A program made the translations under genes and the position numbers. A stretch of 64,000 nucleotides of DNA. Origin: Candidatus Chloroploca sp. Khr17 (GTDB taxonomy: Bacteria; Chloroflexota; Chloroflexia; Chloroflexales; Chloroflexaceae). Under the pieces are notes generated by a model, which saw only the letters and a program-made list of their open reading frames with translations, had not been told where the DNA came from and ran no database searches. Of this stretch, positions 36,469 through 44,060 are shown piece by piece. Position 1 is the first letter of the stretch. Each line of letters begins with the position of its first letter. Location: positions 33,731 through 97,730 of the forward strand of contig NZ_RYFF01000015.1 of assembly GCF_004138165.1 (NCBI RefSeq), read 5' to 3'.

Positions 36469-37413
36469 TTAATATCCAGCCGCCTTATCCACCAGATTCA
36501 GCAAGGGTTGTCCGCGTTGAAACCGCTGCAGATTATCGAGGAAGAGGGCCACCTGGCGTTCGTGCATCCGCAGTGAATTGGCCGTGGCGTGGGGTGTAAT
36601 CATCACATTGGGCAAGTGCCAGAGTGGGCTTGCGGGGGGCAGAGGCTCCTGGGCAAAGGTATCAAGGGCAGCGCCTGCAATGCGCCCCTGCTGCAGTGCC
36701 TCGATCAACGCCTGCTCATCAACAAGCGGGCCACGCGCCACATTGACGAGAAACGCTGACGGGCGCATCATCGCCAGCGTCTCGGCATTGATCATCCCTC
36801 GGGTCTCGGGCGTCAACGGAGCAGCCACGACCACATAATCAGCTTCGGGCAAGAGGGCGTGCCAAGCATTGCCCGTCACCACCCGCTCGGCATAGGGTGA
36901 CGGGCGGTTCGTTCGTCGGCTCCCCCAGACGCGCATACCAAAAGCGACGGCACGTTGGGCAATAGCGTCGCCGATGCCACCGATCCCAAGGATGAGCATC
37001 GTTGCGCCATACAACTCGTGCAGATCGATCCCACGCGCCCAACGGCACTCAGCCTGGGCGGCTTGATAGGTAGGCAACTGCTTGACGCGATTGAGCAGCA
37101 TCGCAAACACAAACTCGGCCATCGGGATCGCATGGACACCAGCGCTATTCGTAAGGATGAGATCTCGTTCAAAAATCTCTGGAACGAGCAGGTGATCAAC
37201 CCCTGCGCTGGGCGTATGCACCCAACGCAGGTCGTGCGCCACCCGGATCACCTTCAGAAAAGCTTCTTGCTCGCCCCACCAGCGAAAATACGCGACCGCC
37301 CCGGCGGGATCACCATCAAATTCACCATCGCCATTGACCCAGACAGCGGTAAGATCATCCGTGAGCAGAGGAACGAGCAGATCCCGAATCTGGGCAGGAA
37401 GAATAAGTTTCAT
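36469..37413 (-). CDS. D-2-hydroxyacid dehydrogenase family protein
   Basis: 314 residues from ATG 37413 (a GTG two codons earlier is possible). NAD-binding 'LGIGGIGDAIAQ' is the variant GxGxxG loop. Catalytic triad present: Arg in 'LVNVARGPLVDE', Glu in 'DTFAQEPLPP', His in 'ITPHATAN'. The usual His-Cys/Ser context is replaced by Ala after His, as in several uncharacterised oxidoreductases. It reduces a 2-ketoacid or oxidises a D-2-hydroxyacid; substrate unknown. It lies 19 nt after a UPF0173 metallohydrolase gene, suggesting one operon. Confidence 0.87.
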   Translation of the reverse strand: MKLILPAQIRDLLVPLLTDDLTAVWVNGDGEFDGDPAGAVAYFRWWGEQEAFLKVIRVAHDLRWVHTPSAGVDHLLVPEIFERDLILTNSAGVHAIPMAEFVFAMLLNRVKQLPTYQAAQAECRWARGIDLHELYGATMLILGIGGIGDAIAQRAVAFGMRVWGSRRTNRPSPYAERVVTGNAWHALLPEADYVVVAAPLTPETRGMINAETLAMMRPSAFLVNVARGPLVDEQALIEALQQGRIAGAALDTFAQEPLPPASPLWHLPNVMITPHATANSLRMHERQVALFLDNLQRFQRGQPLLNLVDKAAGY

Positions 37414-37432
37414 CAGCACAAAACCTCAACGG

Positions 37433-38164
37433 TCAGGAAACAGCCTCGCCGGGCTTCAGGGCAATGACACGCGTGGACACACCGAACTCTTCACAGGCCG
37501 CCTCGAGGGCCTCGGGGGTACCGGTAAGGATCGGGAAGGTACCAAAATGGCACGGGATGGCGTAAGGTGAGCGGATCAACTTGAGGGCATAACCTGCCTG
37601 GCGGGGATCCATCGTAAAGTGATCACCAATCGGCAAGATCGTCAGATCAGGCTTATAGAGATCGCCGATAATCTGCATATCCATCGTTGCACTCGTATCA
37701 CCGGTATGATAGACCGTAAAGCCATTGCTAAAGCGCAGCACAAAGCCAGCCGGGGTACCAAGGTTAATCAACTGACCATTCTCGAAGGCACTGCTCGAAT
37801 GGTGAGCATTGGTCATCGTCACATGCACATTGGCGACATGGATCGTGCCACCCTTATTAAAACCAATCAGCTGTTCACCGGTAATGCCCTGACCCTCAAA
37901 ATAATCAAGCAGATCATACTGACAGGCAATCGGCGCGCCCGTACGTTGCGCAATCTCGACCAGATCGCCAATATGATCAAAATGGCCGTGGGTGACCAGA
38001 ATTGCGCCCAGATTCTCGGTGACACGAGCCTTGGTCACCTCTGGGCAGACGGGATTGGCGGCGACCCAGGGGTCAATCAAAATACCTTTGCCTTCCGGCG
38101 TCGTCAGGTGAAACGTACCGTGGCCGACCCAGGTAATCGTTACATCTTTCCCGAGGATGGTCAC
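37433..38164 (-). CDS. UPF0173-family metallo-beta-lactamase-fold hydrolase
   Basis: 243 residues. A GTG start at 38164 is fixed by AAGGAGG 6 nt upstream. Metal-binding 'THGHFDH' (HxHxDH), further ligands His in 'NAHHSSS', Asp in 'YHTGDTSATMDM' and a late His in 'IPCHFGT', as in the UPF0173/UlaG-like group. Cytoplasmic; the natural substrate of UPF0173 proteins is unsettled. First gene of a three-to-four-gene leftward run. Confidence 0.9.
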   Translation of the reverse strand: MTILGKDVTITWVGHGTFHLTTPEGKGILIDPWVAANPVCPEVTKARVTENLGAILVTHGHFDHIGDLVEIAQRTGAPIACQYDLLDYFEGQGITGEQLIGFNKGGTIHVANVHVTMTNAHHSSSAFENGQLINLGTPAGFVLRFSNGFTVYHTGDTSATMDMQIIGDLYKPDLTILPIGDHFTMDPRQAGYALKLIRSPYAIPCHFGTFPILTGTPEALEAACEEFGVSTRVIALKPGEAVS

Positions 38165-38308
38165 TTGTTACCTCCTTATTCCATTGCTTCCCGATCGCGT
38201 ATGTGGCGATCGTAGATGCTGTACGAGCATACAAGGCTACTCACGCTGCCCGCATGCAGTATAACATAAGGCGCAGAGGGCGGACACGAGGGAGGGGAGA
38301 CGTAATAG

Positions 38309-38531
38309 GGCTGATGCAAAGTCCACCTGACCGGAGCACCGTCGGGCTAATGGTGTTCCAGTACATAATCCGGTATGAACCCGATACCGTGGGGCTGAAG
38401 CCCTCGGCTAGGGGAAGCGAAGCCCGCCTGCGCGGGCTAGACCGGATTCATTTCTGGAAGACCATAAGCCCTCGGCTCGGGGAAGCGAAGCCCGCCTGCG
38501 CGGGCTAGACCGGATTCATTTCTGGAAGACC
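38309..38531. repeat. Family D palindromic element with a 66-bp tandem duplication
   Basis: Positions 38321-38348 repeat the left part of the element at 5391 (GTCCACCTGACCGGAGCACC, GTCGGGCT). From 38398 a 66-nt block occurs twice (38398-38463, 38466-38531), each with an internal palindrome GCCCGCCTGCGCGGGC and the tail ACCGGATTCATTTCTGGAAG. The gap 38165-38691 is otherwise empty of genes and marks the left edge of the defence island. Confidence 0.75.
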
Positions 38532-38691
38532 CTGACGCCGACGGTGGGGGCGGATGCGCGTGATCCGCGCGCAGAGCGGCCCCACGAACGCAAGATGCAA
38601 GCGCCCTAGACCTGACGCAACGTCCTCTTGATCATCCGCAGATGACGCAGATTTAGCGATCGCGCCCTTTGCCTGGGCTCAGGGTCTGCCG

Positions 38692-41004
38692 CTACCGATG
38701 CGGCCAGGCTGTTAGCAGCACATTCAGCGAGCCGACGCGGAGGGGCCCTCCGTTGCAGTATGCGCGGAGGATGGCGCGGAAGTGGGTGCGGGGTATCGGT
38801 GTGGTGTGCGCTGCCTGGTTGCGGACTCTGACGAGTAGATCGATTTCGTCGACGAATTGCTCGATGCTGACCGTGAATGAGCTGTCGTCGGGGTCGACGG
38901 TGCTTGCCCAGATTGAGCCAAGGTGCGTGGTGATGCGCCCCCAGAGCAGCGGGTTTTTGCGGCGTACCCCTCCGAGCGCGCCGAGCGTCGGTCGTCCGTG
39001 GGGGAAGTCGGCCCCGCTGATGCCAGGTACGGCGAGGATGCGCCGCTGGAGTTCGCGCTCAAGAACCCGTGCGACATGGATGATCGGGGCCGAGTAGTCG
39101 TTTGCCTGCACCTCGTCGAGTTGATCACGGAGGTAGACCGCGAGCGCGAGCGATTCGCGCTCGGGTGCCCCGAGTAGATGGAGGGTGCGATCAAGCCCGA
39201 TGTCGCCGAGTTTGGCTTCGTAACGCGCTAGATCGTGTAGTGCTCCCGTGATTTCGGCGAAGCGGCGCGTCAGTCCTTCGATCCGCTTGCTGACATGCTC
39301 GACGGCGCTCTCATCCAGTGTGTCGAGATCGCCAGACGCGAAGAGACGATCGAGCTCTTTGAGCAGATCTCTGGACGTCCGTGGTGGTCGCACGGGTGGT
39401 GCGGCGCCTGGCTGGCCGATGATGTGGCACAGGCGCCCATCGCGGCAGCAGTGGTGCTCACGGCTTACCAGGTCAAGCCGCCAATTGCCAATGTGCGGTT
39501 TTGGGCAGACTAAGAGATCATCCGGGGCTAGGGTGTCCCCCTGGCGGCCCACGAGCGCCCCGCGCTCAGCCAGGCTCAGGGCGTCGAGAAAGACCCCCTG
39601 GCAGCGGGGCAGGCGCGGCTCGCGGAGGCGCCGGTGGGCGTCATCGAGCAGTGCGCTCAGCAGGGCGCGCAGACCATGCAGATCCGCGGCGGGGCAGAGG
39701 GGCTGGATGCGCACCTGTTGGTCGGGTACGATGGTCTGGTCGCGGTCGGCGGGGCTGAGGTGGTAGCCGCCGCTGCCCGGTGTGGCCGCCCCTTCGCCCG
39801 TAAGAAACGCGAAGAGTAGCGTCCCGTGGTGCTCGCCGAGCAGGGCGAGGTCGGCGATCATGCGCTTGATGGGCGACGACGGCGCTGCCGCACGCTCCTC
39901 CCGCTCGCGGTAGTATTTCGCGTCCCATACCACGCCGGGCTCGCGCCAATAGAGGATCCCGTTCTGCTCAACGCGGGCCGGGGCCGGCGCGACCCGCCAG
40001 AGGTAGAAGTCGGGGCGGACGCCCGGTACGGCGTATTTGCGCAGCGGTGTTGACCCCCAGCGGGCAGGCGGTATCGGTACGGCCTGGTCGTGGCGGAGTT
40101 CGTAGCTGCACACGTCGTCGCCGTCGCCCCAGCGAAAGCGTAGCGCCATCTGCCCCTGCCGGGGGTTTAGGACCTCAAGGCGGCCGTGCTCTTGGAGCAG
40201 GTCGGCCAGTTCGTAGAAGATCCAGACCTGGTAGAGGTAGTTGTCGCGCTCGGGGTTGGCCCCCAAAACATCGTCGGTGGATGGTTGGCTGCGCCGCAGC
40301 AGGCGTAGGTCGCGTAGGCGCGCCCGCCACGCCAGCAGATCTTCGTAGGCGCTGTTGCCGCCAGGGATGAGCCGCTCGTGGACCTGCTGCTCCAGGCTCG
40401 CAGCGCCGCCCCACGCTCCATCAAGCCTCTGCTGCGCCGCGCCTCTGAGGCCTGCGAACTGCGGGAAGGCTAGTTCGCGTTCGCAGCGCTCGGCCAGTTC
40501 GTTGAGCGGGTGGCGCAGGGCCATGCTCCCGGCGGTCATCTGTTCGTCCCAGAGCAGACGCTGTACCTCGGTGTGATACTCGAGCAACGTGACGACGGTG
40601 AGCAGGTTTTCTGGGGTGGCGAAGTCGCGCCGGCGCTGACGGGTGTGCAGCAAGAGCGGGGCTTCGCCGGGGCGCTCGGCCCAGGCCGCGTCGACACTAC
40701 GCCCCCAGTCGATCCGCCCGCGCGCAGGTGGCTCCTCGACGATCAGGGTGCGTGGTGACGCAAAGCTGAGCCGCCGCACGATGCGCGGCAGGATGTCTTC
40801 AAACAACGCGTCGCGCAGCACAAAGACGGCACCCAGGTCGCGGTAGCGTTGCAGCGTCGCATCTGTCTGTTCCGCCGCGTGGTTGGCGCTCGTGCCAATC
40901 AGGCGACCAAAGCCGCCCTCGTCGTAACGCAGCAGTAAGGCAACCAGGCGCGCCTGCATCGCGCCATAGGCGGTCACCTCGGTGGGGGTTGGCACCGGTG
41001 TCAT
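38692..41004 (-). CDS. McrC/DUF2357-like PD-(D/E)XK nuclease with C-terminal HEPN-like motif
   Basis: 770 residues. The nuclease signature is Asp332 in 'GVRPDFYLW' and Asp361-Ala-Lys363 in 'GVVWDAKYYRE', the PDDEXK_7/DUF524 pattern that accompanies DUF2357 and McrB-like ATPases. The N-terminal about 250 residues, helical with 'LLWDEQMTAGS', fit the DUF2357-type adaptor. A Cys/His cluster (about 550-570, 'REHHCCRDGRLCH') may bind metal. The C-terminal third is helical and ends in 'VRNQAAH' (Arg728-His733), the RNxxxH motif of HEPN RNases. Its ATG is 3 nt after the ATPase stop. Likely the effector nuclease of the island; the HEPN assignment is an inference. Confidence 0.78.
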   Translation of the reverse strand: MTPVPTPTEVTAYGAMQARLVALLLRYDEGGFGRLIGTSANHAAEQTDATLQRYRDLGAVFVLRDALFEDILPRIVRRLSFASPRTLIVEEPPARGRIDWGRSVDAAWAERPGEAPLLLHTRQRRRDFATPENLLTVVTLLEYHTEVQRLLWDEQMTAGSMALRHPLNELAERCERELAFPQFAGLRGAAQQRLDGAWGGAASLEQQVHERLIPGGNSAYEDLLAWRARLRDLRLLRRSQPSTDDVLGANPERDNYLYQVWIFYELADLLQEHGRLEVLNPRQGQMALRFRWGDGDDVCSYELRHDQAVPIPPARWGSTPLRKYAVPGVRPDFYLWRVAPAPARVEQNGILYWREPGVVWDAKYYREREERAAAPSSPIKRMIADLALLGEHHGTLLFAFLTGEGAATPGSGGYHLSPADRDQTIVPDQQVRIQPLCPAADLHGLRALLSALLDDAHRRLREPRLPRCQGVFLDALSLAERGALVGRQGDTLAPDDLLVCPKPHIGNWRLDLVSREHHCCRDGRLCHIIGQPGAAPPVRPPRTSRDLLKELDRLFASGDLDTLDESAVEHVSKRIEGLTRRFAEITGALHDLARYEAKLGDIGLDRTLHLLGAPERESLALAVYLRDQLDEVQANDYSAPIIHVARVLERELQRRILAVPGISGADFPHGRPTLGALGGVRRKNPLLWGRITTHLGSIWASTVDPDDSSFTVSIEQFVDEIDLLVRVRNQAAHTTPIPRTHFRAILRAYCNGGPLRVGSLNVLLTAWPHR

Positions 41005-41007
41005 CGC

Positions 41008-43071
41008 CTACAGTCCGCGCTCGCCGACGAAGGCGCGGAGGCGCTGCGCGAAGAGGCCGCGCCCATCCACCGTCAACGGAGCTTCAAGGGCGAAGATGCG
41101 CCCAAGTTGGGCCGGGGTGAGCTTGGCGCTGTCCACTTCGTCGATCGCGTCGCCCTCGGGTTGATGATCGGCCCTGCGGAGTTGGGCCAGGTGCCCCACC
41201 TGCCGAGCCACCGGCACGCTCCCGAGGATCTGGCGCACGCGCTCGGCAAAGCGCACCGGGTCGCTGGCATGGTCAAGGTAGGCCAGCAGCACCCGCTGCT
41301 CGTCGCGGGTGAGCACCTGGAGCTGATCGGCCAGGGTGTCGGCCAGACCCGCATCGAGGGCCTCTTCCCAGCCCATGCCGATCAGATGACCGCTGAAGAG
41401 GGCGCTACAGACCGCCTCGGCCTGGGCGGTGCCGAGTTGTCGGTAGACGCGGATGGTGCGGAAGATGCGCCAAAAGGTGCTGAGGGTGCGCGCACCGTCT
41501 TCGTCATCCCACGTCAACGTATAGCTTGGGGCGTCGCTCGCGTCGTGCGTGGTGCGGGTGATGGTCAGCACGTCCTCCCAGTTCAGGTCGCCTGCCGCCG
41601 CATCGCCCCCGAGCTCGAGCAACCCCTGCTCTTCGAGGCGCATGAGGGCGCGTGAGGCTGCGGCTCCGCGTTCTGCGTCGGCGAGGGGTGGCCCTGGGGG
41701 CAGCACGTCAATGAAGGTGAAGCGGCGCTTCATCGCCTCGCTGATCTGGTTGAGGAAGTGCCGGTCGAAGCTGTTCAGCGTGCCAATGATGCGGAAGTCC
41801 CGCGGCAGGGGCACGTTCACCTCGCCATCGTCGGTGGGCACCGCCAGCGGGCTGCGCTGCCCACCGAGGGTCGTGAGCAGGCTGCCGAAGGCGGCGTCGA
41901 TCGGCGCTCGCGTGAACTCGTCGATCACGAGCCAGCGCCCGCGACAGCGCTGGTCGCCATCGAGCACCTCCGTCCGCTGGAAGGTTGGCGGCGGCGCACT
42001 GCCGTCATAACCAGCATAGTTGCTCAGCACGGCCTTGGTGAGGCAGCCGTGGCGCACCTGGTAGACGAGGGCTGAACGTCCATCTTCGCGCAGCACCTGC
42101 GGCGTGATGCCGCCGATCACGTTCCGCACGCCCCAGTCCTCGGTTGCGGTGACCACCTCGGCCACGTAGCCGTCCCGATAGACCGGTTGCGCATCTGGCG
42201 GCTCCATCGGTGCGCGCCGGGGATCCGTGCCCATCGCGGGGAGCATCATCGGCTCTGCGTCACGCCAGAGCACCCGTGGGAGCAGCGTGGCGAGGTGGGT
42301 CTTGCCAGTGCCGGGCGGGCCGCTGAGGATGACGTGATGCCCGGCGACCAGGGCACGGTAGATGCGGAGGATGGTGCTCCGGTCGATGAGCAATACGCGC
42401 TGGATTTCGGCGATCCGCTCCTCAAGCACGCTGGGGTCAAGGAGTGGGAGTGCGTCGTCCGTCATGGGTGGGAGTCCCGCCTGTCCGGCGCGGGCCTGCA
42501 TCAGGTAGCTGAGGAAAGTATTGAGCGCCCGAGCGCAGTCGTTATCGTCTGGCAGCGGGCTCAGCGCCGCAGGGAGGGCCTGCCAGGAACCGTCGCCCGT
42601 TGCACGCACCAGCCCCGCCTCCTCATACCATGCGACCAGGGCTTCCTGGTACGGCCAGGCCGCCGTGGGATGGGCCTCACCGTCGAGCGGGGCGCGCAGG
42701 GCCGGCAACTCGTGGCGTCCGTCACCGCGTGGCACAAGCAGCGTCAAGGCGGCATAGCGGAGCACCTGGTTTTCAATGGCGCCGTCGAGGTACGGCCAGC
42801 GGCGATAGGTGCCGCCGGCCTCGTTTGGCTTGAGCAGGCGCAGCCGCAGAAGATCGCCGACGAGCGCATCGGGATCAGGGAGCGCAGTAAGGCTCGCCAC
42901 GGGCGGGCTAATCCGGGCGAGGCGTTCCACAATCTGGGCTGGCGTATAGCTCGGCCCGTCCAGCAGCGCAGCAAGGCGCACATAGGGCTTCAGCGCAGTA
43001 CCGAGCGTGCGCGGCAGTGGCCGTGCGTTCGTGGTCGAGACGAGCGGCAAAAACGCATCATTATAACTCAT
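41008..43071 (-). CDS. McrB-like AAA+ ATPase
   Basis: 687 residues. The N-terminal about 210 residues are unassigned and could hold a substrate-recognition region. The AAA domain has Walker A 'SGPPGTGKTHL' (251-258), an unusually long segment before Walker B 'LVIDEFTRAPIDAAFG' (381 on), and sensor 1 'GTLNSFDRHFLNQISEAMKR' with Asn433, the NSFD variant of the McrB/MoxR clade. In McrBC systems such an ATPase translocates or remodels DNA and licenses the McrC-like nuclease, which here follows 3 nt downstream. First gene of a two-gene unit read away from the methyltransferase. Confidence 0.87.
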   Translation of the reverse strand: MSYNDAFLPLVSTTNARPLPRTLGTALKPYVRLAALLDGPSYTPAQIVERLARISPPVASLTALPDPDALVGDLLRLRLLKPNEAGGTYRRWPYLDGAIENQVLRYAALTLLVPRGDGRHELPALRAPLDGEAHPTAAWPYQEALVAWYEEAGLVRATGDGSWQALPAALSPLPDDNDCARALNTFLSYLMQARAGQAGLPPMTDDALPLLDPSVLEERIAEIQRVLLIDRSTILRIYRALVAGHHVILSGPPGTGKTHLATLLPRVLWRDAEPMMLPAMGTDPRRAPMEPPDAQPVYRDGYVAEVVTATEDWGVRNVIGGITPQVLREDGRSALVYQVRHGCLTKAVLSNYAGYDGSAPPPTFQRTEVLDGDQRCRGRWLVIDEFTRAPIDAAFGSLLTTLGGQRSPLAVPTDDGEVNVPLPRDFRIIGTLNSFDRHFLNQISEAMKRRFTFIDVLPPGPPLADAERGAAASRALMRLEEQGLLELGGDAAAGDLNWEDVLTITRTTHDASDAPSYTLTWDDEDGARTLSTFWRIFRTIRVYRQLGTAQAEAVCSALFSGHLIGMGWEEALDAGLADTLADQLQVLTRDEQRVLLAYLDHASDPVRFAERVRQILGSVPVARQVGHLAQLRRADHQPEGDAIDEVDSAKLTPAQLGRIFALEAPLTVDGRGLFAQRLRAFVGERGL

Positions 43072-43154
43072 AGAAGCATTTGTTTCTCTTGATCCAGTTC
43101 CGCGTTGCGATCAGCGATGGACGCAAATAGCAGATGTACACGCGAGCGTATCTA

Positions 43155-43182
43155 TTGGCGCGTTGTTGCGGTACAGTATACA
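43155..43182 (+). promoter_or_regulatory. Promoter candidate for the GxxExxY gene
   Basis: TTGGCG (43155-43160), 16 nt, TATACA (43177-43182), 26 nt before the ATG at 43209. Lies in the gap to the divergent McrB-like gene. Confidence 0.4.
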
Positions 43183-43208
43183 AGCCATGTCTATGTAGGA
43201 GCAACCCA

Positions 43209-43661
43209 ATGCCAGAACTCGTCCAGGATGCAACCGGTAACGATCTGACCTACCGGATTATCGGGGCGGCTATAGCGGTGCATAATCGGCTAGGCTACGG
43301 CTACAAGGAGGAAATCTACGAGCGGGCCCTCGCTGCTGAGCTCGCCAGCCAGGGGATCGAGGCCGTGCGCCAGTATCGGGTTGAGGTATACGACGAGCAG
43401 GCGCTGGTTGGTCTATTCTACCTTGATCTGTTTGTAGAAGGAACGGTCGTCGTCGAGTTGAAAGCCTTTCGCCATCAGTTGACGCCTGACGAGCTCGGTC
43501 AGGTAATCAATTATTTGAAGGCGACGGCGGCCCCGGTTGGGCTGCTCTTCAACTTTGGGCGGCGTAAATTGCAGTTTCGGCGCGTCTTCCCTGCTCAGCC
43601 AGGCCCGGTGCAGCGCGTAGGGCGCGATAATGTGCGGCGAGGGCGGGCCGGCCACGAATAA
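43209..43661 (+). CDS. GxxExxY / PDDEXK_3 family protein
   Basis: 150 residues from ATG 43209 with AGGAGC upstream (an earlier in-frame ATG is rejected). The name-giving motif is in 'RLGYGYKEEIYERALAAEL'; a second acidic/basic set 'YLDLFVEGTVVVELKA' completes a PD-(D/E)XK-like core, and 'INYLKATAAPVGLLFNFG' is the usual C-terminal block. Typical members are about 125 residues; here the last 20 or so ('RVGRDNVRRGRAGHE') run into the tandem array. It is the only rightward gene inside the leftward defence cluster, so it is likely an independent insertion. Function unproven. Confidence 0.85.
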   Translation: MPELVQDATGNDLTYRIIGAAIAVHNRLGYGYKEEIYERALAAELASQGIEAVRQYRVEVYDEQALVGLFYLDLFVEGTVVVELKAFRHQLTPDELGQVINYLKATAAPVGLLFNFGRRKLQFRRVFPAQPGPVQRVGRDNVRRGRAGHE

Positions 43662-44060
43662 CTGACCACGAATATACGAATGCCGGGGTGCGCGCCGCCC
43701 CTCTTCGTGGTTGGGCCGGGCGGGCCGGCCACGAATGCTGACCACGAATATACGAATGCCGGGGTGCGCGCCGCCGCTCTTCGTGGTTGGGCCGGGCGGG
43801 CCGACCACGAATGCTGATCACGAATATACGAATGCCGGGCTGCGCGCCGCCCCTCTTCGTGGTTGGGCCGGGCGGGCCGACCACGAATGCTGATCACGAA
43901 TATACGAATGCCGGGCTGCGCGCCGCCCCTCTTCGTGGTTGGGCCGGGCGGGCCGACCACGAATGCTGATCACGAATATACGAATGCCGGGCTGCGCCGC
44001 CGCCCCTCTTCGTGTATTCGTGATCACTTCGTGGTCGGCCCGGGCCCTATTCGTGGTCAT
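43654..44060. repeat. 76-bp tandem repeat array derived from the ACGAAT palindrome
   Basis: ACGAAT-starting units begin at 43654, 43731, 43807, 43883 and 43959 (77, 76, 76, 76 nt). Each contains ACGAATATACGAATGCCGGG, a GC-rich centre and CTCTTCGTGGTTGGGCCGGG. The last unit ends as a complete family C palindrome (CGTGTATTCGTGATC, CGTGGTCGGC). It starts within the last codons of the GxxExxY gene and ends in the last codons of the methyltransferase gene. The 76-nt period is not a multiple of three, so no protein repeat is maintained. Confidence 0.9.

Noticed and set aside
43654..44060. CRISPR array
   Set aside because: Units are contiguous near-identical 76-bp tandem copies; there are no unique spacers and no cas genes.
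43413..44060. Leftward ORFs of 80-131 codons over the tandem array
   Set aside because: They are translations of the 76-bp repeat in successive frames; the period is not a multiple of three.
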